Below are positions 44,480 through 51,744 of a stretch of DNA of 64,000 nucleotides, piece by piece (position 1 is the first letter of the stretch; the number at the start of each line of letters is the position of its first letter). The notes under the pieces were generated by a model. It was not told where the DNA came from. It saw only the letters and a list, made by a program, of their open reading frames with translations, and searched no databases. The translations under genes were made by a program, and so were the position numbers. Source of the stretch: Streptomyces sp. NBC_00440 (GTDB taxonomy: Bacteria; Actinomycetota; Actinomycetes; Streptomycetales; Streptomycetaceae); the NCBI RefSeq assembly GCF_036014215.1, contig NZ_CP107921.1, positions 6,569,501-6,633,500 of the forward strand, given 5' to 3'.

Positions 44480-45118
44480 ATGCCCGACACACTGCCCACC
44501 GCCACGGCCCCGGCGCGCACCGTCCGCCTGGGTGTCCATGGCGCTCCGCACCTCGCAGCCCGCATCGTCACGGCAGCAGGACACAACCCGCGGGAGGTGG
44601 AGTTCGTCCCTTACGACGTCGCCGATCCGTTCGGGCCACTACGCGAGCACGCCATGGACATGATGATCGTCAAATATGATCCACGGGAGCCGGACATCGC
44701 CGTGAGCAGGCCGGTGGCCTTCGACGGCCGCGCGTTGATCGTCGGCGCCCACCACCCTCTCGCCGGCCGCGACACGGTCTCCATCGAGGAAGCCGCCTGT
44801 TACGACTCCTTCTCCTGCCCGGGTGGCTTCCCCTCGTACGTCTGGGACGAGGTGGTCCCGCCTCGCACACCCTCCGGCACACCGATCCGCCGCCCGCACC
44901 CGATGACCACCGTGGAAGGCATGGCCCGGATACTCGCCACCACGCAGGCCGTCCACGTCTCGTTCCGATCGCTCGACGCGGTGCTGCCACCCCATATCCG
45001 TGCGGTTCCCATGCACGACCTGCCCCCCGCCCCCGTGGCCCTCGCCCGGCTTCGCGGCCTGGAGCTCCCACCACGCGCCGCAGCCCTGCTGGCCGATGCC
45101 GAGCGAGGTGCGCGGTGA
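44480..45118 (+). CDS. LysR-type ligand-binding domain without a DNA-binding domain
   Basis: The 212-residue product begins directly with the first strand of a type 2 periplasmic-binding fold (VRLGVHGAPHLAARIV). It continues as a LysR effector domain: DMMIVKYDPREPDIAVSRPVAFDGRALIVGAHHPLAGRDTVSIEEAACYDSF. No HTH precedes it, the ATG is only two bases after the previous stop, and there is no signal peptide. It therefore cannot act as a normal LysR regulator. It may be an intracellular binding protein or an enzyme on that fold, as in MqnA/MqnD. Its stop overlaps the hydrolase start (GTGA). Confidence 0.75.
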   Translation: MPDTLPTATAPARTVRLGVHGAPHLAARIVTAAGHNPREVEFVPYDVADPFGPLREHAMDMMIVKYDPREPDIAVSRPVAFDGRALIVGAHHPLAGRDTVSIEEAACYDSFSCPGGFPSYVWDEVVPPRTPSGTPIRRPHPMTTVEGMARILATTQAVHVSFRSLDAVLPPHIRAVPMHDLPPAPVALARLRGLELPPRAAALLADAERGAR

Positions 45119-45903
45119 CGAGCGCTGTCGGGTCCCGGCTCCATCCCGTCGTTCTCCTGCACGCCCTGCCGCTCAACTCCGCGATGTGGCGCTCCCAGGC
45201 GGCCGCGCTGCGCGCTCGCGGCCACCTCGTCCTCACCCCCGACCAGCGTGGCTTCGGCACCACCCCGCTGGGCTCCGGGCCGCCGTCCCTCGACATCGTG
45301 GCCGACGACCTCGCCGCCCTCCTCGACGAGCGTGACATCGATGGTGTGGCCCTTGCCGGATGTTCGATGGGCGGCTACGTGGCGATGGCGTTCTTGCGCC
45401 GCCACCCCGGCCGCGTCCGCGCCCTCGCACTGCTCGCCAGCAGGGCTACCGCGGACACGCACGAGACGGCGGCCGAGCGACTGCGGTTCGCCGATCTGAT
45501 GCTCGACGAGACACTCCACGGCCAAGTGGTGCGCCGAACTGCTCCGTTACTCCTCGGTGCCAGTACCCGAGCCCAATGCCCGGACCTGGTCGAGGAGGTC
45601 CTGGCCATGGCCGAGGACGCCCCGCCCGAGACAGTGGCCTGGGCGCAGCGCGCCATCGCGGCACGCCCCGACTCTCTGTCCGTCCTGCGGGCCACCGGCG
45701 TACCTGCCGTCGTCGTTACAGGGGCGGAGGACGAACTCGTCTCCCTCCAGGACGCGGCGCGTACGGCCGACGCCCTGCCGCGCGGGCGGTTGGTCGTCGT
45801 GCCGGGGACCGGTCACCTCCAGCCGATGGAAGCGTCCGCCCAGGTCACCAGCCTCCTCACCACGCTGCTCGACGATGCCATGACGGCAGATCGGAACAGG
45901 TAG
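45115..45903 (+). CDS. alpha/beta hydrolase
   Basis: This 262-residue hydrolase has an intact triad: Ser in LAGCSMGGYVAM, Asp in VTGAEDELV and His in VPGTGHLQPME. The oxyanion strand is VVLLHALPLNSAMW. It resembles carboxylesterase and enol-lactonase proteins. A TTA codon at 45547-45549 suggests bldA control of the end of block 3. It is coupled to the preceding gene by a GTGA overlap; a methyltransferase follows five bases after its stop. Confidence 0.86.
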   Translation: MTSAVGSRLHPVVLLHALPLNSAMWRSQAAALRARGHLVLTPDQRGFGTTPLGSGPPSLDIVADDLAALLDERDIDGVALAGCSMGGYVAMAFLRRHPGRVRALALLASRATADTHETAAERLRFADLMLDETLHGQVVRRTAPLLLGASTRAQCPDLVEEVLAMAEDAPPETVAWAQRAIAARPDSLSVLRATGVPAVVVTGAEDELVSLQDAARTADALPRGRLVVVPGTGHLQPMEASAQVTSLLTTLLDDAMTADRNR

Positions 45904-45908
45904 AACTC

Positions 45909-46760
45909 ATGCTGACAAAGGATCATGCGTCGTGGGGGCACACGGCGTCGACGGGTCTCGGCTTCACCCACGACGAGATCGTCGACGCACATTTCGCCGC
46001 GTGCGCACCGCACTACCAAGCGGCCCTGGACCAGGCGGGCATCCGCTCCGGCTGGCATGTTCTCGATGCCGGCTGCGGTAGCGGCGCCTTCCTTCCCTGG
46101 CTGTCCGACCTGGTCGGTCCCGCTGGTCAGGTATCGGCGATCGATCTCGCTGAGGAGAACGCGGCGCTCGCCGCCGGGCGAATGCGCGAGGTCCGTACCC
46201 ACTGCACCTTCGATGTCAGGCAGGGCGACATACTCGACCTTCCCTATGAAGACGACACTTTTGACGCAGTCTGGTGCGCCAATACCACGCAGTACCTCGA
46301 CGACAGTGAACTCGGTTACGCAATAGCGCAGTTCCGCCGCGTTGTGCGACCTGGCGGGATCGTTGCCGTCAAAGACCTGGATGCCTCGCTCATCACCGTG
46401 GGCCCGGGTGACCCCTTCTTGTACACGGACTTCTTCCGGCATGCTGCCCGCACCTCCGGCTACGCGCGCCAACTGCTGCGCACCCGCCGGCTGCACCGGG
46501 CGTTGGAAGAGGCGGGACTGGTGGCGGTGCGGCAGCGGACGATGCTGATTGAGCACCACGCACCGCTGGACCGGGCGACCCTGGGGTTCTACGCACAAGC
46601 CTGCGCCGCTGTCGCCCGGCAGGCGGTCGGCATGGGGCTGGCGGGCAGCTGGGAGCCCTTCCTTGATCCGGACGACGCGGCCAACCCGCTACGGGCACAC
46701 GACGGTTACATCAGTGAGGGCAATAGCGTCGCTGTGGGCATCGTCCCAACGGCCTCCTGA
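45909..46760 (+). CDS. SAM-dependent methyltransferase, class I
   Basis: This 283-residue enzyme has motif I VLDAGCGSGAFLPWL, the acidic end of strand 2 in VSAIDLAEENAALAA, VRQGDILDLPYEDDTFDAVW and the RRVVRPGGIVAVKDLD segment of ubiquinone/menaquinone-type methyltransferases. The substrate is unknown. It is the last intact gene of block 3 and the second methyltransferase in it. The longer open frame from 45360 crosses the hydrolase gene and is not the start. Confidence 0.88.
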   Translation: MLTKDHASWGHTASTGLGFTHDEIVDAHFAACAPHYQAALDQAGIRSGWHVLDAGCGSGAFLPWLSDLVGPAGQVSAIDLAEENAALAAGRMREVRTHCTFDVRQGDILDLPYEDDTFDAVWCANTTQYLDDSELGYAIAQFRRVVRPGGIVAVKDLDASLITVGPGDPFLYTDFFRHAARTSGYARQLLRTRRLHRALEEAGLVAVRQRTMLIEHHAPLDRATLGFYAQACAAVARQAVGMGLAGSWEPFLDPDDAANPLRAHDGYISEGNSVAVGIVPTAS

Positions 46761-47325
46761 AGATCGCCGCCCATGTCGCACCGGATACGGTGAAGAGGAG
46801 CAGAGCTGCCACTCGCCCTCGTCAGGCGACGAGCTGGTCGAAGGGGGCGACGCCCTTCCACGAAACCACCGCGGGTCGGCACGAGGCGGGTGGGTACCTC
46901 GTGCCGGCCTTCCCGCCAGGTGTCAGCTGCGGGCGGGCCGTTCGAGGACTGTTGTCGATGCGAGAACGGCCCTCATACGCCGGTGCCGCTGCACCGACCC
47001 GACGGCAAGCAAACGAGGGTGGGAGAAAGCTGCCCGCGTGATCCGGGCACAAACGAGGCCCGGCACCACAGGGGTCGGGGCCGTCCGTCGAGTTCCGGCG
47101 AAGGGCGACGGCTGTCGTACAGCCCAGCGGCCGGGTGTGGCCGGCGCGGCTGCGTACCCGGCGACGATCGACCGAATACTCTGTGCGCCGCCCCGCGCAG
47201 GGAACGCTGGCGTCGGGTAGCTCACCGCGGCCGCGGATTGCACGGTGCCGAGAGAGCAGACCGCATGCACGATTACGCAGAAGCACGCGGCCGGCCGGCG
47301 GTCCAGCAGGTGAGCGGAGCTGTCG
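46761..47325. other. gene-poor stretch after the cluster
   Basis: Frames on both strands are long enough to show in a naive search but have no coherent family features and mixed codon use. I regard this as decayed or noncoding DNA between the cluster and the truncated exporter gene. Confidence 0.5.
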
Positions 47326-47535
47326 TCAGTCCGAAGGCGGAGTCGTACACGATGACCAGCAGCCCATCCGTGATCGCGCGACTCGCAGCTCGTCGGCGAT
47401 CGGCGTCAGCAGTCCGACCGACGGGGGCTCCGTGGTGACGACGACGCAGGTCGTGGCGGCGAGAACGAGCAGGCCGGCCCGACGCCGCGGCGACGTCGTG
47501 GGCGGACGGCCTGATCCGGAAGGAGCGTTGCTCAC
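47326..47535 (-). pseudogene. MFS transporter, N-terminal fragment
   Basis: Starting from GTG 47533-47535, which overlaps the hydrolase stop (GTGA), the frame reads RRRAGLLVLAATTCVVVTTE and PSVGLLTPIADEL. This is the first membrane segment and loop of an MFS exporter. It then breaks up (SRMGCWSSCTTPPSD) and stops at 47326. The shifted reading WSSCT looks like a frameshifted GLLVxVY segment, and the remaining 11 membrane segments are absent. It was probably the second gene of an operon with the hydrolase. Confidence 0.7.
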
Positions 47536-48341
47536 GGTGACGTGGCGGGGAGGGCGGCGAGGAAATCGCGGACGTGGCGGAGCCAGGTCGCTCGGTCTGC
47601 CGGGTTCAGGAGGTGCGCTGCGCCGGGCAGTTCGATCAGCTGGGCGCCCGGGATGCCTCCCGCTAGGCGGTACGAGCTCTCCGGCAGCACCAGCCGGTCG
47701 CCGGTCGGCGCCACCACCAGGGTGGGGGCGGACACCGTCGCGAGGTCGGCCCGGACGTCCACGCGGGACACCAGGTCGAAGTGGTCCAGCATGCCCGGCG
47801 GCATTGCGGTCAGGGTCTGGGCGACCGGTTCGTCGAGGGCGGCCGGTTCGAGGTCCGCCAGGTCCGCCGGCGACATGCAGGACAGGAGGGCGAGCCGTGC
47901 CACGTCCTCCCACTGGCCGGCCGCCGCAAGGGACTTGATCAGCTGGGCGCCGAGTGCCAGGACGGGGTCGGCGATAGAGAAACCGGCTGTGAGGACGAGG
48001 GCCCGGACACGGTCGGGGTGCCGTGTGGCGATCCGGACGGCCACGGCACTGCCGAGGGACTCCCCGAGGACGGCGAATGAGTCCTGGCCGGCCGCGACGG
48101 CTGCTGCGACCAGGCGGTCGGCGAGGTCGTCCAGGTCCAGGGGTTCGATGGCTGCGGGGGAGCCACCCGCTCCGGGGTAGTGCGGGCCGACGAGGGTGTG
48201 GTCCTGGGCGAGGTCGTCGAGGACGAGGCCGAAGTTTCCCTCGATGCTGCCTCCGGCACCGTGGGCCAGCAGGAGCGCGGGGCCGCGCCCCTGCACGAGG
48301 ACATCGAGGTGAGGGATGGGAAGCACGTGATCAGTGGTCAT
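47532..48341 (-). CDS. alpha/beta hydrolase, MerR-linked
   Basis: The 269-residue product has LLLAHGAGGSIEGN (oxyanion loop), the elbow VLGESLGSAVAV with Ser, VVAPTGDRLVLP with Asp and LPGAAHLLNP with His. It is divergent from the MerR gene, with a 22-bp near-palindrome in the gap. A small-molecule-induced resistance or detoxification role, together with the truncated exporter, is plausible. Confidence 0.85.
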   Translation of the reverse strand: MTTDHVLPIPHLDVLVQGRGPALLLAHGAGGSIEGNFGLVLDDLAQDHTLVGPHYPGAGGSPAAIEPLDLDDLADRLVAAAVAAGQDSFAVLGESLGSAVAVRIATRHPDRVRALVLTAGFSIADPVLALGAQLIKSLAAAGQWEDVARLALLSCMSPADLADLEPAALDEPVAQTLTAMPPGMLDHFDLVSRVDVRADLATVSAPTLVVAPTGDRLVLPESSYRLAGGIPGAQLIELPGAAHLLNPADRATWLRHVRDFLAALPATSP

Positions 48342-48354
48342 ACACCGACGTTAA

Positions 48355-48376
48355 ACTCCGACATCAGTGTCAGAGT
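48355..48376. promoter_or_regulatory. probable MerR operator
   Basis: The near-palindrome has arms ACTCCGACA (48355-48363) and TGTCAGAGT (48368-48376) around TCAG, with one mismatch. It lies 14 bases from the hydrolase ATG and 44 from the MerR ATG, the usual place for a shared MerR site. Confidence 0.65.
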
Positions 48377-48420
48377 CAAGTCGTGGTGTGTGCAGGGGAA
48401 GCGGGAATGGGGCGAGCGGT

Positions 48421-48825
48421 ATGCGCATGAACGAAATGGTGCAGCGCACCACGGTGCATGAGCGGCTGCTGCGCTACTACGAGCAGCAGGGACTGCTGAC
48501 GCCTGAGCGGTTGCCCAGCGGTTACCGCGTCTACGCCGAGTCGGACGTCGAGACAGTTCGCCGCATTCGCTGTCTGCTGGCGGCAGGTCTTTCCACCGCG
48601 CTGATCGCTCAGGTTCTACCGTGTATCCGGGCGGACGACGAGCGCCTCGTGCCCACCTGCCCGGACCTGCTCGCCCAACTGCGCCGGGAGAGCGAGCGAA
48701 TCACCCGCGCCATCGAGGATTTACAGGCGTCCCACGCGATCCTCGACACCATCATCGCCGCTGTGCCCCCTGAGGGAGCCTGGAAGCCGAGGTCGTCTCA
48801 GCCGGGCGTTGCCGAGGCAAGCTGA
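48421..48825 (+). CDS. MerR-family regulator
   Basis: The ATG at 48421 aligns with the usual MerR start; the frame from 48367 adds an atypical leader. The 134-residue protein has the winged HTH with HERLLRYYEQQGLLTPERLPSGYRVY, a strong MerR signature, then the second wing (DVETVRRIRCLLAAGLSTALIAQVLP) and a coiled-coil helix. Cysteines occur in LPCIRA and PTCPD, but not in a known metal-binding pattern. A TTA codon at 48721 suggests bldA dependence. Confidence 0.9.
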   Translation: MRMNEMVQRTTVHERLLRYYEQQGLLTPERLPSGYRVYAESDVETVRRIRCLLAAGLSTALIAQVLPCIRADDERLVPTCPDLLAQLRRESERITRAIEDLQASHAILDTIIAAVPPEGAWKPRSSQPGVAEAS

Positions 48826-49079
48826 CAGAAAGCCCCGGATCGAGTGGCTTGCTGTTGCGAGGCGCATGGTGGGGTGCGGGTAGCCCCCGGAGGGGTGACA
48901 CGGTCCGGCACGTCCCTCGGCGCCCGGACCTCGATTCTGGCGACCAGCGGAGACCTGGACTTCATGGAGATCTCCGGCACCACGGACACCGCAACGGTCC
49001 AGCTCACCCTCCGACGGGAGGGCCCCGTGCTCACAACGGCGGATCCGGCCTCTTCCCCCTCCTCGGGGCTGGACGGACA
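48826..49079. other. stretch with no supported gene
   Basis: Frames here have no recognised family. A short stretch around 48955-49020 (LDFMEISGTTDTATVQLTL) has plausible protein-like composition and might belong to the decayed gene that follows. Confidence 0.35.
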
Positions 49080-49400
49080 GTACGCGCCGGTCGGAAAGCA
49101 CTTCTGGCACTCCCACCGTCGGCAGCGCCACACACCACATCAGCGGACGCCCCCGGTTCGACCGCCAACTGCGCACCCCGGACGGCGAACCCTCGCGCGT
49201 CACCTGGCTCGGACCCGACCTGAAGGGGCCCGCACCCGAGCGTCTGGCACCACCGGAGATGGCCCCCTGGATCACTGAACTCAAGGACGACGCAGACACC
49301 CTCACCCACTTCCAGCACACCGACCACGGAAGCGGCGATTGGAAGTTGACCGTGCCCAGCCTCGACGCACCCTTGACCGCCGCGGACTGCCGACTTCCAC
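49080..49400 (+). pseudogene. remnant of an unrecognised protein gene
   Basis: In the frame of 49259 the DNA reads coherently through SGRPRFDRQLRTPDGEPSRV, WLGPDLKG and ERLAPPEMAPWITELKDDAD to HGSGDWKLTVPSLDAPLTAADC. No start codon context is visible and the frame degenerates after about 49400 into Arg-rich sequence. It looks like a middle fragment of a gene that has lost both ends. No family assigned. Confidence 0.4.
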
Positions 49401-49849
49401 GACGGTCTCTCCGCCCCGTGCGGCACGTTCGAACGACAAGACGTAGCCGGCCACGGCTACACCGGCGTCTTCGGGTCAATCGCGCAAGCACCTGGGAGTG
49501 GCCGCGTCCGAGCTCCGTTCGCCCGCCTGGGGGACGCTCACAGCCGAGCTCGGCTGTGAGCGCGTCCGGCTGCAGTAAGCGTGCCGAGTGGCGGAGGCGT
49601 GACTTCCCGCGTGGAGCGAGGAAAGCCGCCCCTTGGCACACCTCAATGGTGGCAACGGCAAGCCTACGGTGACCCGGAATGCAGGGCAGGCCGTGCCGCT
49701 CGTTTGACGCTATGGGTCGCGAGATGTTGCCTACCGAGAGGGGAAACCATTTCAGACCTGCGGCTTTCGATGCCTCGTTCCCTGTGACGTGATTTCGATG
49801 ACTCATCATGTGAAGAACGCTGTGCCGGAAGTCGTCGCTCCTGGCTCAA
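49401..49849. other. right end of the island, no supported gene
   Basis: No coherent coding sequence. It contains a 28-bp perfect palindrome at 49535-49562. The part 49740-49850 is less GC-rich than the flanks. Confidence 0.4.
49535..49562. repeat. 28-bp perfect palindrome
   Basis: The arm CGCTCACAGCCGAG at 49535-49548 is followed immediately by its exact inverse with no loop. It lies about 400 bp inside the right border of the island. No gene ends nearby, so a terminator role is not obvious; it could be an operator or a DNA-processing site. Confidence 0.8.
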
Positions 49850-49868
49850 AGTCCCAGAGAAGTCCCAG
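49850..49868. repeat. AGTCCCAG pair, 11-bp period (possible arm sites)
   Basis: AGTCCCAG occurs at 49850-49857 and 49861-49868, with the same sequence, spacing and orientation as 17561 and 17572 at the other end. An imperfect inverted repeat (ACCTCGCAT ... ATGCAGGT, about 49892-49910) lies between these repeats and the right border. Confidence 0.55.
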
Positions 49869-49943
49869 AGACTTCGTCACGCCCCACCTAACCTCGCATT
49901 TATGCAGGTCAGGAGAGGTGTGACGGAACTACTTCTGCGGGCT

Positions 49944-49961
49944 TTCAGATGTCCCGGAAGA
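49944..49961. repeat. attR: murA 3' end copy
   Basis: TTCAGATGTCCCGGAAGA is identical to 17439-17456. It covers the last 17 bases of the murA gene (including its stop) plus one base beyond, so insertion left murA intact. Confidence 0.8.
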
Positions 49962-51474
49962 TCTCGATCTGTGCGCCAACGGAGTTGAGGCGCTCCGCCA
50001 GCTCCTCGTATCCGCGGTTGATCACGTACACGTTGCGCAGCACCGACGTGCCCTCGGCCGCCATCATCGCCAGCAGCACCACCACCGCCGGGCGCAGCGC
50101 CGGCGGGCACATCATCTCCGCCGCGCGCCAGCGGGTCGGTCCTTCCACCAGTACCCGGTGCGGGTCCAGGAGTTGGAGTCGGCCGCCCAGCCGGTTGAGG
50201 TCCGTCAGATAGATCGCGCGGTTGTCGTAGACCCAGTCGTGGATCAGGGTCTGGCCCTGCGCGACCGCCGCGATGGCCGCGAAGAACGGCACGTTGTCGA
50301 TGTTGAGCCCCGGGAAGGGCATCGGGTGGATCTTGTCGATCGGGGCTTCGAGCTTGGAGGGCCGTACGGTCAGGTCCACCAGCCGGGTCCGGCCGTTGTC
50401 GGCTGCGTACTCGGCGCTGCGGTCGTGGTCGAGGCCCATCTCCTCCAGGACCGCGAGCTCGATCTCCATGAACTCCACGGGGACCCGGCGGATCGTCAGC
50501 TCCGACTCCGTCACGACGGCGGCGGCCAGCAGGCTCATCGCCTCGACCGGGTCCTCGGAGGGGGAGTAGTCGACATCCACGTCGATGTCCGGCACTCCGT
50601 GCACGGTCAGCGTCGTCGTTCCCACGCCGTCCACCCGTACGCCCAGCGCCTCCAGGAAGAAACACAGGTCCTGGACCATGTAGTTGGAGGACGCGTTGCG
50701 GATGACGGTCACGCCGTCGCTGCGCGCGGCCGCGAGCAGCGCGTTCTCGGTGACGGTGTCGCCGCGCTCGGTCAGCACGATCGGGCGGTCGGGAGTGGCG
50801 CCCCGCTCCACCTGCGCGTGGTAGAGCCCCTCCGTCGCCGTGATCTCAAGACCGAAGCGGCGCAGCGCGATCATGTGCGGCTCGATGGTGCGGGTGCCCA
50901 GGTCGCAGCCGCCCGCGTACGGCAGCTTGAAGTTGTCCAGGCGGTGCAGCAGCGGGCCGAGGAACATGATGATCGAGCGGGTGCGGCGGGCGGCCGACGC
51001 GTCGATGGCGGCCATGTCCACCTCGGCGCCCGGGGCGATCTCCAGGTCCTTGCCGTCGTTGATCCAACGGGTGCGTACACCGATGGAGTTGAGCACCTCC
51101 AGCAGGCGGTACACCTCCTCGATGCGGGCGACTCTGCGCAGCACCGTCCGCCCCTTGTTGAGCAACGAGGCGCAAAGCAGCGCCACGCAGGCGTTCTTGC
51201 TCGTCTTGACGTCGATCGCGCCGGAGAGCCGGCGTCCGCCGACCACCCGCAGATGCATCGGCCCGGCGTAGCCCAGCGAAACGATCTCGCTGTCGAGAGC
51301 CTCGCCGATCCGGGCGATCATCTCAAGGCTGATGTTCTGGTTTCCGCGCTCGATGCGGTTCACGGCGCTCTGGCTTGTGGCGAGCGCATCGGCCAGCTGA
51401 GTCTGTGTCCAGCCCCGGTGCTGACGGGCGTCACGGATGAGCTTGCCGATGCGTACGAGGTAGTCATCTGCCAT
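49945..51474 (-). CDS. murA: HTH-MurA fusion (UDP-GlcNAc 1-carboxyvinyltransferase)
   Basis: The 509-residue product joins an N-terminal XRE-type HTH (about 8-65: IRDARQHRGWTQTQLADALA, TSQSAVNRIERG) to a complete MurA domain from about residue 70. The MurA part has KTSKNACVALLCASLL (catalytic Lys/Asn region), GGCDLGTRTIEPHM with the Cys that binds fosfomycin in other MurAs, and the C-terminal GYEELAERLNSVGAQIE. It adds enolpyruvate to UDP-GlcNAc in peptidoglycan synthesis or acts as a sensor-regulator. Streptomyces carry such a second MurA gene next to aconitase. The ATG has no Shine-Dalgarno; TAACGT (leftward strand, 51482-51487) is seven bases upstream, which suits a leaderless transcript. 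A palindrome overlaps it. Confidence 0.9.
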   Translation of the reverse strand: MADDYLVRIGKLIRDARQHRGWTQTQLADALATSQSAVNRIERGNQNISLEMIARIGEALDSEIVSLGYAGPMHLRVVGGRRLSGAIDVKTSKNACVALLCASLLNKGRTVLRRVARIEEVYRLLEVLNSIGVRTRWINDGKDLEIAPGAEVDMAAIDASAARRTRSIIMFLGPLLHRLDNFKLPYAGGCDLGTRTIEPHMIALRRFGLEITATEGLYHAQVERGATPDRPIVLTERGDTVTENALLAAARSDGVTVIRNASSNYMVQDLCFFLEALGVRVDGVGTTTLTVHGVPDIDVDVDYSPSEDPVEAMSLLAAAVVTESELTIRRVPVEFMEIELAVLEEMGLDHDRSAEYAADNGRTRLVDLTVRPSKLEAPIDKIHPMPFPGLNIDNVPFFAAIAAVAQGQTLIHDWVYDNRAIYLTDLNRLGGRLQLLDPHRVLVEGPTRWRAAEMMCPPALRPAVVVLLAMMAAEGTSVLRNVYVINRGYEELAERLNSVGAQIEIFRDI

Positions 51475-51486
51475 ACGGCAGACGTT

Positions 51487-51502
51487 ATCTCACATATGAG
51501 AT
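51487..51502. promoter_or_regulatory. palindromic operator upstream of HTH-MurA
   Basis: ATCTCACATATGAGAT (6-4-6 palindrome) begins 13 bases upstream of the ATG and abuts the putative -10 box. Binding of the gene's own HTH domain would give autorepression; this is inference. Confidence 0.6.
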
Positions 51503-51744
51503 GCCGACTCGTCGGGGTGGGCCATTGGAGTGACGGGTGTGGCGACGGCCCGGACGCGGACGCCTTCCGCGACGCGACGCCCCGGCTGCCGACCGGGCCC
51601 GCCACGCATCCGGCTGGGCGCCCCGGGGTCGGAGGTATGGCGGGCGGGCGGGCGCGTCGTCTGTGAGTCGCATGTGAGGCGGAGGCGGCCCGGCTGGTTT
51701 GTCCACTTCTGGGCGGAGCGGGGGTGCCGGGAGGTTGGTGCTGC

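Larger units (their letters stand above)
17439..49961. mobile_element. 32.5-kb genomic island inserted at the 3' end of murA
   Basis: The borders are an exact 18-bp direct repeat of the murA 3' end. The presumed murA terminator sits outside the left copy and the intact gene outside the right copy. Two-copy AGTCCCAG repeats with 11-bp spacing lie just inside both ends. Cargo consists of IS remnants, an ImmA/XRE module, a natural-product cluster and decayed genes. No integrase, excisionase, tra gene or replication gene was recognised, so the element is probably immobile now or was moved by a recombinase supplied in trans. Confidence 0.75.

Noticed and set aside
46822..47286. 154-residue frame on the - strand in the gap after the cluster
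   Set aside because: No family features and Cys/Arg/Pro-rich composition; probably decayed or noncoding DNA.
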